A stretch of DNA of 64,000 nucleotides from Tessaracoccus defluvii (GTDB lineage Bacteria; Actinomycetota; Actinomycetes; Propionibacteriales; Propionibacteriaceae): contig NZ_CP060789.1 in NCBI RefSeq assembly GCF_014489575.1, positions 1,674,001 to 1,738,000 of the forward strand, given 5' to 3'. The position numbers and the translations under genes are program-made. The notes under the pieces were generated by a model. The model saw only the letters and a list, made by a program, of their open reading frames with translations. It made no database searches and was not told the origin of the DNA. Positions 20,872-29,791 of this stretch are shown piece by piece. Each line of letters begins with the position of its first letter. The stretch's first letter is position 1.

Positions 20872-21145
20872 CGCTTCGGCGGCCCAGCTCAGGGCGTCGG
20901 CATGGAGGCCAGGGATGCTCAGCCCGTCGTACGGGTTGCGGTAGCCGACGCGCACGCCGACCGGTGGCAGGACGTAGTGACCATCTGGCTCAAGTCGCGT
21001 GTCCCACGCTGATCGGCAACGGAGCGACCACCCTCGGCACCCATCTCATTCGGCCACGCCCGGAGAAACCCAACTCAAGCCGTACCTCCGCCGGTATCAT
21101 CGTGGGTGTTGGCCCGCCTGGGCCACAGAGCGAGGGAGGACCAAC

Positions 21146-21346
21146 GTGGCTGAGCCGTGGCTGTCCGCAGACGACATCGCCGCCCACCTCGGGGTCACCA
21201 AAGACACCGTCTACACCTGGATCGCCGAGAAGGCCATGCCCGCCCACAAGGTCGGACGCCTCTGGAAGTTTCAAGCCAGCGAGATCGACGACTGGGTGCG
21301 ACGAGGTGGGGCGGCCGCCGACTCCGAACCCTCCCCGCCGGGGTGA
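21146..21346 (+). CDS. excisionase/HTH_17-type DNA-binding protein
   Basis: This 66-residue protein is essentially one winged HTH: WLSADDIAAHLGVTKDTVYT followed by WI, KVGRLWKFQASEIDDWVR and a short tail. It matches the small MerR-like/excisionase proteins that open many mobile or defence operons. The GTG at 21146 follows GAGGGAGGA with 5-base spacing; an upstream in-frame start would run into the tRNA-proximal terminator region. The SNF2 helicase gene starts 89 bases downstream on the same strand, so it may regulate that operon or be a leftover excisionase. Confidence 0.8.
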   Translation: MAEPWLSADDIAAHLGVTKDTVYTWIAEKAMPAHKVGRLWKFQASEIDDWVRRGGAAADSEPSPPG

Positions 21347-21435
21347 GCGCGTCGCTCACTTCGGGCCGCCGCTGACACTTTGTCGGTGGCACCCCATATC
21401 CTGATCCACTGCCCAAAATCGGAAGGAGGCACCTC

Positions 21436-24400
21436 GTGACAGAAGCTACGACAGACGCAACGTTGACGCTTGCGACGCTGCGTGCGGGCCAGCGCCTCCG
21501 TGGCTTGGTGCCGGGGCAGACGGTCACCCTGATTGCCATCGATCCCATCGACGCCGAGCTGTTCGAGGTCTTCTACCGTGACGACTCCGGTCGCAGCGGC
21601 GCTCGTGCGATCACCGACGCCGACGCGGCACGGTTCGAAGTCGCGGGCGACTTCGACTCTGCTCCCGCCTACGATGCCGACCCTGACGAGTTCCGACTCG
21701 CAGCCGAGGCGCTGCGGATCAAGTACGCGGCGCTGTATGACCCGATGGTCGCGGTCAACAGCTCGGACGTTGACCCGCTACCGCACCAGATTCGCGCCGT
21801 CTACGAGGAACTGCTGCCGCGTATCCCGCTGCGCTTCCTGCTGGCCGATGATCCCGGCGCAGGCAAGACGATCATGGCCGGCCTGTACCTGAAGGAACTG
21901 ATCCTGCGTTCGGACTGCGAGCGGGCAATCGTCGTCGCTCCCGGCGGTCTGGTTGAGCAGTGGCGCGAGGAACTCGGCCAGAAGTTCGACCTGCGCTTTG
22001 AGGTCTTCAGTCGCCAGATGGTCGACGACGCTCAGGGCCACAATGTCCTCGCGGAGCATCCGTTCCTGATCGCGCGTATGGACCAGCTCTCCCGCAGCGA
22101 AGACCTGATCGAGCAACTCGGTGAGGTCACCTGGGATGTCGTGGTCGTTGACGAAGCGCATCGCATGTCCGCCCACTACTCGTCCTGGGCTGGTGAGGTC
22201 GATGAGACGAAGCGCTTCAAGCTCGGACGCCTGCTGGCTGAGACCGCGCACAACTTCCTGCTGATGACCGCGACCCCGCACGCTGGCAAGGAAGAGGACT
22301 TCCAGCTGTTCATGTCACTGCTGGATCGCGACCGCTTCGAGGGACAGTACCGCCAAGGCGTGCACCGCACCGACACCCACGGCCTGATGCGCCGCATGGT
22401 CAAGGAAGACCTGCTCACCTTCGAGGGCAAGCCACTGTTCCCCGAGCGCAAGGCGTACACCGTCGAGTACGAGCTGAGCCCGGCCGAGCGCGACCTCTAC
22501 GAACTGGTCACCGACTACGTCCGCACCGAGATGGGCAGGGCCGAGCGGATCGCCCAGGCCGGCGACAAGAAGCGTGGCAACAACGTCGGCTTCGCGCTCA
22601 CCGTGCTGCAACGCCGCCTGGCCTCCAGCCCCGAAGCGATCCTACGGTCCCTGGAACGACGCCAACAGCGCCTCGACTCGCGGCTGCGTGACATGCAACG
22701 CGCCACCGAAACCGCACGCCTCACCGGCGCAAGCATCGCCGTGCCGGTGGACGACGCCGAGCTCCCAGCGTTCTCGATCGAGGACTTCGAGGACTTCGAG
22801 GACTTCGACGAAGAGACCACCGACGACGAGCGCGCCCAGTTCGAGGCGCAGGCCGACCAGGTCGTCGATCTCGCCACCGCGGCGCAGACCATCCCTGAGC
22901 TGCGGGCTGAGATCGCGATCCTTGAAGACCTCATCAAGGCAGCCCGCCGGGTCCGGCTCACCGATGACGACAAGAAGTGGGTGCAGCTGCGCACCATCCT
23001 CGACGAGCAACTCCTCACTCACGACGGCTCGGGCGAGGCCCGCAAGATCATCATCTTCACCGAGCACCGCGACACCCTCGACTACCTGCAAGCCAAGATC
23101 ACGGCGCAGTTCGGCCGCGCGGACTCGGTCATCACGATCCACGGCGGCACCCGCCGCGAGGACCGGAAGACCGCCCGCGAGCGCTTCACCCACAACCCCG
23201 ACACCGTGGTTCTCCTGGCCACGGACGCGGCCGGTGAAGGCCTGAACCTTCAACGTGCGCACCTGATGGTGAACTACGACCTGCCCTGGAACCCGAACCG
23301 CATCGAGCAGCGCTTCGGCCGCATCCACCGCATCGGCCAGCGCGAGGTCTGCCACCTGTGGAACATGGTCGCCAGAGACACCCGCGAGGGCGACGTGTTC
23401 ACCCGGCTGCTGGCGAAGATCGACCAGATGTCGATCGCCTACAACGGCAACCTCTTCAACGTACTCGGCGACGCCGACGCCTTCCAAGAGCGCTCGCTGC
23501 GTGACCTGCTGATCGAGGCGATCCGCTACGGCGACCAGCCCCAGGTCAAGGCCAAGCTCGACCGCATCATCGACGCCGGTGTCTCTCACGGCCTCGACGA
23601 GATGCTCGCGGAACGCGCCCTCCACCCCGAGATGTTCTCCGCACTCAACCTCGACGAAGTTCGGGCACGTATGGAGAAGGCCCGTGAACGCCGACTCCAG
23701 CCCGGTTACATCGCCGCCTTCTTCCTCCCCGCGCTCACACGGCTCGGCGGGCGTATCCGTAAGCGGGAGAAGGGGCGCTACGAGATCACCCGCGTTCCGG
23801 CCCGCGTGATCGACGCTGCGCGTCGCCTCAACCGATGGGCGCCCGTCGCCGAGCAGTACGAGCGCATCACCTTCGAACTCTCACGGATGCACCCCGACGG
23901 TCTCGCCGATGCCTCCCTGATTGCACCAGGCCATCCGTTGCTGCATGTCGTGATCGAGGCGACCATTGACGACCTCGGCCCCACTCTCAAGCAAGGCACG
24001 GTGCTGGTCGATCGGCGCACCAAGCAGACCGATGCGCCGATGCTGATGTTCAGCGTCGAGCAGCGCATCGAGAATACAGCTGCCGATGCCGACACGGTCT
24101 CTCATCACTTCGACTACCCGCTCCTCGAACAAGACGGCACCGTCACCGTGTCCGCAGCACCCCCGTACCTCGACTACGACCGCCCCGACTCGACCGAGAC
24201 CGAAGCCATCGCTGACATCACGGGCAGCGACTGGGCGCGACAGAACCACGAGAAGCTCGTGCGCGCCTGGGCCTACCGTGAAGGGCTCCAGCCCCGCATG
24301 GACGAGATCAAGACCCGACTCGACATCGAGACCGCGCGCACCCGAACGCAGGTGAAGGATCGCCTGCTGGCCGAGATCAACCACTGGGATCGCGAACACA

Positions 24401-25014
24401 ACCGCCTCGAAGCCCTCGAACGAGCAGGCACCGTCGGTCGGCTCCGCGCCGAGACCGCACTCGTTCGCGCTCGGCAGCTCGATGAGCGCCTGAGCCACCG
24501 CCTCGAACAGCTCGACGAGGCCACCAACCTTGTCGCCGTGCCCGCCGTCATCCGCGGCGCTGCGCTGATCCTCCCCAGTGCGCTTCTTGTGACCGATGCT
24601 GAGCCTGAAGCGCAGACCTTTGCCCGCCAGACCGAGGAAGTCGAGCGGCGAGCGGTCGAATCCGTGCTCGCCGCCGAGCGAGCACTCGGACGCGAACCCG
24701 TCGAGATGCCGCGCAACAACCCCGGCTACGACATCCAGTCCACCGACCAAAGCGGCTTCGTCCACTACATCGAGGTCAAGGGCCGCATCGAAGGCTCCGA
24801 CACCTTCACCATCACCACCAACGAGATCACCTTCGCCCAGACCCAAGGCGACCGGCACCGGCTCGCCCTGGTCGAGGTCTCGACCAGTGGTGCCGCCAAC
24901 GACCAGTTGCGCTACGTGAGCGACGCCTTCACCCACCTGGAGCCATCCGCGACCACCCGCTCCTACAACGAGGTCTGGCGCGACTACTGGGAACGCGGTG
25001 GGCCACCGCGATGA
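21436..25014 (+). CDS. SNF2-family helicase with C-terminal DUF3883 (DrmD-like, anti-phage type)
   Basis: The 1192-residue superfamily 2 ATPase has motif I DDPGAGKTIMAG near residue 140, DEAH near 239 and TATPHAG near 277. The helicase C-terminal domain includes the 594-640 stretch ATDAAGEGLNLQ...GRIHRIGQ. Residues 440-470 are very acidic (repeated EDFEDFEDFDEE). A DUF3883 domain from about 1096 (NPGYDIQS...YIEVKGR) has a PD-(D/E)xK-like EVKGR. This layout is found in DISARM-class and related anti-phage loci next to a methyltransferase. The GTG at 21436 follows GGAAGGAGG. The stop overlaps the ATG of a next gene (ATGA), of which only a stub survives. Codon use is slightly less GC-extreme than in flanking chromosomal genes. 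Confidence 0.88.
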   Translation: MTEATTDATLTLATLRAGQRLRGLVPGQTVTLIAIDPIDAELFEVFYRDDSGRSGARAITDADAARFEVAGDFDSAPAYDADPDEFRLAAEALRIKYAALYDPMVAVNSSDVDPLPHQIRAVYEELLPRIPLRFLLADDPGAGKTIMAGLYLKELILRSDCERAIVVAPGGLVEQWREELGQKFDLRFEVFSRQMVDDAQGHNVLAEHPFLIARMDQLSRSEDLIEQLGEVTWDVVVVDEAHRMSAHYSSWAGEVDETKRFKLGRLLAETAHNFLLMTATPHAGKEEDFQLFMSLLDRDRFEGQYRQGVHRTDTHGLMRRMVKEDLLTFEGKPLFPERKAYTVEYELSPAERDLYELVTDYVRTEMGRAERIAQAGDKKRGNNVGFALTVLQRRLASSPEAILRSLERRQQRLDSRLRDMQRATETARLTGASIAVPVDDAELPAFSIEDFEDFEDFDEETTDDERAQFEAQADQVVDLATAAQTIPELRAEIAILEDLIKAARRVRLTDDDKKWVQLRTILDEQLLTHDGSGEARKIIIFTEHRDTLDYLQAKITAQFGRADSVITIHGGTRREDRKTARERFTHNPDTVVLLATDAAGEGLNLQRAHLMVNYDLPWNPNRIEQRFGRIHRIGQREVCHLWNMVARDTREGDVFTRLLAKIDQMSIAYNGNLFNVLGDADAFQERSLRDLLIEAIRYGDQPQVKAKLDRIIDAGVSHGLDEMLAERALHPEMFSALNLDEVRARMEKARERRLQPGYIAAFFLPALTRLGGRIRKREKGRYEITRVPARVIDAARRLNRWAPVAEQYERITFELSRMHPDGLADASLIAPGHPLLHVVIEATIDDLGPTLKQGTVLVDRRTKQTDAPMLMFSVEQRIENTAADADTVSHHFDYPLLEQDGTVTVSAAPPYLDYDRPDSTETEAIADITGSDWARQNHEKLVRAWAYREGLQPRMDEIKTRLDIETARTRTQVKDRLLAEINHWDREHNRLEALERAGTVGRLRAETALVRARQLDERLSHRLEQLDEATNLVAVPAVIRGAALILPSALLVTDAEPEAQTFARQTEEVERRAVESVLAAERALGREPVEMPRNNPGYDIQSTDQSGFVHYIEVKGRIEGSDTFTITTNEITFAQTQGDRHRLALVEVSTSGAANDQLRYVSDAFTHLEPSATTRSYNEVWRDYWERGGPPR

Positions 25015-25034
25015 CCCACCCCACCGACAGCAAC
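25011..25034 (+). pseudogene. 5' stub of the next operon gene, cut by IS110
   Basis: An ATG at 25011 overlaps the helicase TGA in an ATGA arrangement and opens MTHPTDSNQ before the sequence turns into reversed IS110 transposase DNA around 25028-25040. In related operons the following gene is usually a DNA methyltransferase, but eight or so codons cannot identify it. The exact junction is uncertain by about ten bases. Confidence 0.5.
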
Positions 25035-25841
25035 CAGCCCGACGCCGGTGAGCGCGGCAAAGGCGGCCTTGCTGGTGATCCGGGCTGGGTTGTCACCGGT
25101 GGTGATCAGGAGTTGCGCAGCGGTGACGACTCCGACGCCTTTGGCGGCGAGCAACGCCGGCGCGGCGTGTGCCACGAGGTCGCGGAGGTGGTTGGTGAGG
25201 TCGTCGATCTCCTCGCTGAGGTGGTGATGCCGGCGGGCGAGGGACCGCAACGAGACCGCGGTCGCATGCTCGACACCGTGACTGGGGTGGTTGGGGCGAG
25301 AACGCCGGATCGTGTTGAGCAGGGCCTTCTCGCCGAGCTGGTGCAGCCTCTCCCGCTGCTCGACGGGTGCGGAGACCAGGATCATCGCGATTTGCCGGAG
25401 TACGTTCGCGCGTGCCTTGACCGCCGAGTCGCGGGCCAGGTGAAGGACCCGGATCGACTCGATGGGGCCGTCACTGCTCTTGGGGGTCGGCAACGCTTCG
25501 CCGGCCATAACGACGCGTGCAGCAGTGATCGCATCGAGCGGGTCGGACTTGCCGTGGAGGCGACGCTCGGCACGGTTCGGACGGATCACCTCACGAACCT
25601 CGACCCCGGCGGCGACCGCGTGACGGGTCAGGCCGGCACCGTAGGAGTTCGTGCCCTCGATACCGAACCGGACCACCGCCCCGAAATCGCTGATGAACGC
25701 GAGGATAGCGCGATACCCGGCCAGGGTCGCTGGGAACTGCCGGTCGCCCAGCAACGCTCCGGTCCCGGCATCGAGCACGGCCACGTGATGGGTCTGGGAG
25801 TGTGTGTCTGCCCCGGCGACAACGAGACGCTGGCTTGTCAT
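25030..25841 (-). pseudogene. IS110-family transposase, C-terminus truncated
   Basis: The N-terminal DEDD (RuvC-like) domain starts TSQRLVVAGADTHSQTHHVA and includes FGIEGTNSYG and GKSDPLDAITAARVV. The transposase_20 domain begins (LLAAKGVGVVTAAQLLITTG) but ends at AFAALTGV, where the catalytic-serine region (usually xSSGxxxRxRLxRGG) should follow. About 80-100 residues are missing, so it should be inactive. The ATG at 25841 fits the usual family start. Upstream 25842-26075 is non-coding IS110-side or scar DNA in which I see no gene. Confidence 0.82.
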
Positions 25842-26075
25842 GATGGATGACGCCCTTCCACTTCGAGACGGATCGGCAACGCCGACCGGGCAGGCAGACA
25901 AGACGTTGACGGGGCCTCTAGGCCAGGCTCCTATGAAGTCATGACTGCTCGGTCGGTGCACCTTCGAACGCCCCGTCCCGGAGTGGACAGATCAGGGTAA
26001 GGCACCCGCAGCGCGGACCAGTCAGAGGCAGAGTCACACCCCGGACGGAGCCCTACCATCATCAACGTCAGATGG

Positions 26076-27510
26076 TGTGTGTAAGGGGTGTGGCACCACA
26101 CCCTGAAGGAGACACGCTGTGACGATTGACGCCATGCCGAAGATGAGCGCCGAGGAGCGCGCGGAGCGTCGTAGGAAGCAGGCCGAGCTGGCCGAGGAAC
26201 TCAAGAGCACCGGGGCTTTGGATGAGGTGTTCGCCCGGATCGATGCCGGCGAGCCTCTCACCGGGGAGGGCGGGGTGCTGGGTGGGATGCTCAAGGCCGC
26301 CCTCGAGCGAGGCCTGGAGGCCGAGCTGGCCGAGCACGTGGGCTGTGAGAAGGGCGCCCCGGACGCCGCCGATCACCCCAACTCGCGTAACGGCTACTAC
26401 GCCAAGACGGTGACCAGCGAGGTCGGGGACATCGAACTCGCGATCCCGCGCGACCGGGCCGGGACGTTCACGCCGATGCTGGTGGGCAAGGGCCAGCGCC
26501 GCCTGGACGGCGTCGACGGGATGATCATCTCGCTCTATGCCGGCGGCATGACGCTGCGCGACATCTCCCACCACCTCGCTTCGACCGTCGGGGTGGATGT
26601 CAGTCACGAGACGATCAGCAAGGTCGTGGACTCAATCGCTGAAGAGGTCCTGGCCTGGCAGCGCCGCCCGCTGGAATCGCTCTACCCGGTGATCTACCTC
26701 GACGCGATCGTGGTCAAGGTCAAGGACGGGTCCCACGTGGTCAACAAGGCCGCTCACATCGCCATCGGTGTGGATATGGACGGCATCCGCCACGTGTTGG
26801 GCATCTGGGTCCAGACCCACGAGGGCGCCAAGTTCTGGGCCCAGGTGTGCGCCGACCTGTCCAACCGCGGGGTGCGCGACGTGCTCATCGTGTGCTGCGA
26901 CGGCCTCACCGGGTTTCCCGAGGCGATCGAGGCGACCTGGCCGCTGGCCACCGTCCAGACCTGCGTGGTGCACCTGATCCGGGCGGCGATGCGGTTCGTG
27001 TCCTACACCGACCGCAAGGCCGTGGCGGCGGCGCTGAAGCCGATCTACACCGCCCCGGGCGAGGACGCCGCGCTGGAGGCCCTCGAGGCGTTCGAGGCCG
27101 GCCCGTGGGGCACGAAGTACCCCGCCGCGGCGCGCTCGTTCCGGGCGGCGTGGGACCGGTTCATCCCGTTCCTGGCTTTCCCGCCCGAGCTGCGCCGGGT
27201 GATCTACACGACGAACGCGATCGAGTCGCTGAACTACCAGCTGCGCAAGGTCACCAAGAACCGCGGCCACTTCCCCAACGACGCCGCCGTGGTCAAGCTG
27301 CTGTGGCTGGCGATCTGCAACATCGAGGACAAGCGAGCCCGAGACCGCGAAAAGGAACGCGGCCTGCCGGCCAATGAGCGGCGAGCCTCCGGACGACTCA
27401 TCGAGGGCTCGGTGACCACGAACTGGAAGGCCGCCCTGGGACAACTCGCACTCGTCTACCCCGAACGCATCGAACCCTACCTGTAACCCCCGTCACACCC
27501 CTTACACACA
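26076..27510 (+). mobile_element. IS256-family insertion sequence
   Basis: The element is 1435 bp, bounded by perfect 17-bp inverted repeats TGTGTGTAAGGGGTGTG (26076-26092; complement at 27494-27510), and carries one transposase. The 8-bp flanks (TCAGATGG and GAGGTTGA) do not match, so no target duplication is left. This suggests recombination or deletion after insertion. The right flank is the 5' remnant of a second IS. Confidence 0.9.
26119..27486 (+). CDS. IS256-family transposase
   Basis: This is an intact 455-residue mutator-type DDE transposase. The N-terminal helix-rich part leads to NSRNGYY, and DISHHLASTVGVDVSHETIS is the DNA-binding region. The catalytic residues are in LDAIVVKVKD (first Asp), VCCDGLTGFPEAI (second Asp) and the C-terminal TTNAIESLNYQLRK (Glu). 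Length is normal, so the element may be active. A GTG at 26119 follows AAGGAGA. It shares no reading frame with the neighbouring fragments. Confidence 0.95.
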   Translation: MTIDAMPKMSAEERAERRRKQAELAEELKSTGALDEVFARIDAGEPLTGEGGVLGGMLKAALERGLEAELAEHVGCEKGAPDAADHPNSRNGYYAKTVTSEVGDIELAIPRDRAGTFTPMLVGKGQRRLDGVDGMIISLYAGGMTLRDISHHLASTVGVDVSHETISKVVDSIAEEVLAWQRRPLESLYPVIYLDAIVVKVKDGSHVVNKAAHIAIGVDMDGIRHVLGIWVQTHEGAKFWAQVCADLSNRGVRDVLIVCCDGLTGFPEAIEATWPLATVQTCVVHLIRAAMRFVSYTDRKAVAAALKPIYTAPGEDAALEALEAFEAGPWGTKYPAAARSFRAAWDRFIPFLAFPPELRRVIYTTNAIESLNYQLRKVTKNRGHFPNDAAVVKLLWLAICNIEDKRARDREKERGLPANERRASGRLIEGSVTTNWKAALGQLALVYPERIEPYL

Positions 27511-27756
27511 GAGGTTGACAGGCTCGGTCACGGTTCCAGCCCGTGACCTCGACCACCTGGTCCAGGATCTGTGACTTGCCCTTCTTCGGTGCCGCCGCAT
27601 ACGCAGCCGCGTACTTCTTCGTGACCTCAAACCTGGCTGCCATCGACAGCTGCTCCTCAACCTCCACACCCCATCGTGGCCGCCCACACGTTCCCGGGGG
27701 AAACTACGTGAGGTACGGCCCCTACGTTCGCGGGGACTCCACATGAGTGTCGTCGC
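27511..27756 (-). pseudogene. 5' remnant of the same IS as at 56.0-57.5 kb
   Basis: Bases 27531-27756 match 57254-57479 without gaps and with two visible mismatches. They encode, on the minus strand, the transposase N-terminus (MAARFEVTKKYAAAY to VVEVTGWNRD). The rest of the transposase is absent because the IS256 element adjoins codon 46 or so. The outer IS end at 27756 abuts an IS3-type transposase remnant. Confidence 0.85.
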
Positions 27757-27876
27757 GCTATTGCGGAGTACATCGAAGTGTTCTACAATCGTCAACGGTT
27801 GCACTCGGGACTGGGCTACAAAACGCCTCTCGAGATCGCCCAAGAGCACCAGCAGAACCTCTCAAACGCCGCGTAA
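27757..27876 (+). pseudogene. 3' remnant of an IS3-family transposase (OrfB)
   Basis: The frame reads AIAEYIEVFYNRQRLHSGLG, then YKTPLEI and ends NLSNAA-stop. This is the signature C-terminus of the IS3-group integrase domain (YNxxRxHSxLGYxTP). Only about 39 codons remain. The preceding bases belong to a different IS end, so this copy was interrupted by it. Confidence 0.85.
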
Positions 27877-27948
27877 GACAGCAAAGTGCCGCTGTCCGAA
27901 AGGGCCCCACCAGATCAACCAACTCTCCGAGAGATCCAGGACAGTTCA

Positions 27949-29271
27949 ATGAGGCGCTCCCATCCGTCGCGCGCTACCGCCTGGGTAGCCGGCTACCTGG
28001 TGTTCGTCCTGGCGCCTCTCTTCGCTCTGCTCATAGGGACCGTCGGGCCGGCCCGGGACTTCTGGACCGAGTTCTCCGCCGCAATCGGCTATGCCGGGCT
28101 CGCGATGATGGGACTGCAGTTCGGTCTCACTGCCCGGTTCCGGCGAGTGACCGAGCCGTGGGGCGAAGACGTTCTCTATCACCTGCACCGCCAGCTCTCG
28201 TTGGTCGCCGTCGCCCTGGTTATCGCCCATCCGGTCATCCTGTTCATCGTCCGGCCAAACCTGATCGGACTCCTCACCTTCGTCGACGCGCCCTGGCGCG
28301 CGCGCTTCGCCGTGCTGTCCGTGGTGTCACTCCTAGTGCTCGTGATGACGTCGCTGTGGCGGGCGCGTCTGCGGATGCGCTACGAGACGTGGCACCATCT
28401 GCATGTCGTCCTGGCCGTCGCCGCGGTGGTCACCGGCCTGGCGCACATGGTGAGCTGGGGCTTCTACCTAGCCGATCCGTGGAAGAGGGCGCTGTGGATC
28501 TCTCTGACGGTGTTCTGGATCGGACTGCTCGCCTATGTGCGCATCGTCAGGCCGCTGTTCATGCTCCGCAGGCCCTACACGGTCACACAGGTGCGTGCTG
28601 AACGCGGCGACACCACGACGCTCGTGATGGAGCCCGACGGGCACGACGGCTTCCACTTCGAGCCCGGTCAGTTCGGCTGGCTCACCGTCTGGGGCGGTCC
28701 CTTCCGCATCACGGGTCACCCGTTCTCCTTCTCCGGCAGCGCTGAGGCCGGCGAGGGATCGGTCGAGATGTCGATCCGCAGGCTAGGGGACTTCACCGCT
28801 ACGGTTGGGACGATTCCGGTCGGCAAGCGAGTCTACGTGGACGGACCCTATGGGGCGTTCACGATCGGAAACCCGGCCGACATGCACATCCTCATCGCTG
28901 GCGGTGTCGGCATCACACCGATGATGAGTATCATCCGGACCCTGGCCGACCGACACGACAACCGGCCTGTCATCCTGCTGTACGGGGCTACAGACTGGGA
29001 GTCGATCACGTTCCGCGAGGAACTCGACAAGATCGCCGGCCGGCTGGCGCTGACCACCGTCTACGTGCTCACCGATCCGCCCGCCGACTGGACCGGCGAG
29101 CGAGGCTTCATCACCGCTGACATCCTGCGGCGCCACGTCCCGCCGCCATACGACGAGCACGAGTACTTCATCTGCGGACCACCCCCGATGATGGACTCGA
29201 TGGAGACCACCCTCAGCACACTGGGCGTACCGATGTCCAAGTACCACTCCGAGCGATACAACTTCGCCTGA
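27949..29271 (+). CDS. ferric-reductase-like transmembrane oxidoreductase with FAD/NAD domain
   Basis: The protein has 440 residues. Six transmembrane helices include two with paired haem-ligand histidines (LHRQLSLVAVALVIAHP; WHHLHVVLAVAAVVTGLAH). A ferredoxin-reductase-type domain follows with FAD motif HPFSFS, NAD-binding GGVGITPMMS and the C-terminal YFICGPPPMMDSM. Such proteins move electrons from cytoplasmic NAD(P)H across the membrane to ferric iron or oxygen. The ATG at 27949 directly precedes RRSHPSR and the first helix. It sits among IS remnants but is itself intact, and a 31-codon membrane peptide gene follows after 11 bases. Confidence 0.85.
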   Translation: MRRSHPSRATAWVAGYLVFVLAPLFALLIGTVGPARDFWTEFSAAIGYAGLAMMGLQFGLTARFRRVTEPWGEDVLYHLHRQLSLVAVALVIAHPVILFIVRPNLIGLLTFVDAPWRARFAVLSVVSLLVLVMTSLWRARLRMRYETWHHLHVVLAVAAVVTGLAHMVSWGFYLADPWKRALWISLTVFWIGLLAYVRIVRPLFMLRRPYTVTQVRAERGDTTTLVMEPDGHDGFHFEPGQFGWLTVWGGPFRITGHPFSFSGSAEAGEGSVEMSIRRLGDFTATVGTIPVGKRVYVDGPYGAFTIGNPADMHILIAGGVGITPMMSIIRTLADRHDNRPVILLYGATDWESITFREELDKIAGRLALTTVYVLTDPPADWTGERGFITADILRRHVPPPYDEHEYFICGPPPMMDSMETTLSTLGVPMSKYHSERYNFA

Positions 29272-29282
29272 AGGAGGCCTGA

Positions 29283-29378
29283 ATGCGCCGTACACTCGCC
29301 GATCGGCTCGCTATCGCCACCGGCATCCTCATCGTTCTGATGTCCGCCATGTTCGCCCTCGCGCGCATGGCAGCCTGA
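29283..29378 (+). CDS. 31-residue single-pass membrane peptide
   Basis: The short frame encodes RRTLADRLAIATGILIVLM followed by SAMFALARMAA. It is a basic N-terminus with one hydrophobic helix. An AAGGAGG site at 29271-29277 is well spaced before the ATG. It lies 11 bases after the ferric-reductase-like gene and is probably translated with it, perhaps as a small subunit. No named family is recognised. Confidence 0.55.
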   Translation: MRRTLADRLAIATGILIVLMSAMFALARMAA

Positions 29379-29571
29379 CGCTCAACCAACGGAGGTAGTG
29401 GTTCGGTCCGGCACAGCGTCGTCTGGCGGGTGTTGCTGGACGTTGGTGATGTCCCGATCGGTAAGCCCTGGACCATGTCGCTGACCGCGACCCGGGACCG
29501 CTGCACGGATAAGTGACATCTGATCTGTGGCGCTGAGGGTGCCGCTGGAAGGATGTGCACTGTGCCGAAGC
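29379..29571. other. scar region without a recognisable gene
   Basis: This interval follows the small peptide gene and precedes a ParA fragment. I see no intact frame with a ribosome binding site and no repeat end. It is likely rearranged DNA between deletion endpoints. Confidence 0.4.
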
Positions 29572-29714
29572 GGGGAGACCCTCGGAGTCGTGCGCGATGA
29601 GCTCGTGGTGACCGGCGCAGGGCGTGAGTCGCGGCTGCGTGACGCGCTGGCGACGGTGGCGGACCGGTATGACCTGGTGCTCATCGACTGCCCGCCCTCG
29701 CTGGACCAGCTGAC
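29572..29714 (+). pseudogene. ParA/Soj-type ATPase fragment
   Basis: About 47 codons read ETLGVVRDELVVTGAGRESR, then ADRYDLVLIDCPPSLDQLT. The LVLIDCPPSL box is the Walker-B-like motif of ParA partition ATPases. Both ends are missing and the fragment runs straight into the reversed reductase remnant. A lost plasmid or integrative-element partition gene is the likely source. Confidence 0.7.
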
Positions 29715-29791
29715 GAGTAGCTCAGCATCTGCGAACTGGCCAGCAAGGTCGCCACCGCCCACCACCCAAATATCTTTTCCCTGCGCAGCTA
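29715..29791 (-). pseudogene. C-terminal fragment of the split dihydrofolate-reductase-like (RibD_C) gene
   Basis: On the minus strand the bases encode LAAQGKDIWVVGGGDLAGQF and ADAELL, matching the middle of the intact paralogue at 54882-55469 (DVWVVGGGDLAGQFADAGLL). It continues in frame from the N-terminal fragment at 31350-31661 when the IS630 insertion and one TA copy are removed. The true 3' end is lost at a junction with the ParA fragment. Confidence 0.85.

Noticed and set aside
26068..27518. A target duplication for the IS256 element
   Set aside because: The 8- and 9-bp flanks (TCAGATGG, GAGGTTGA) do not match.
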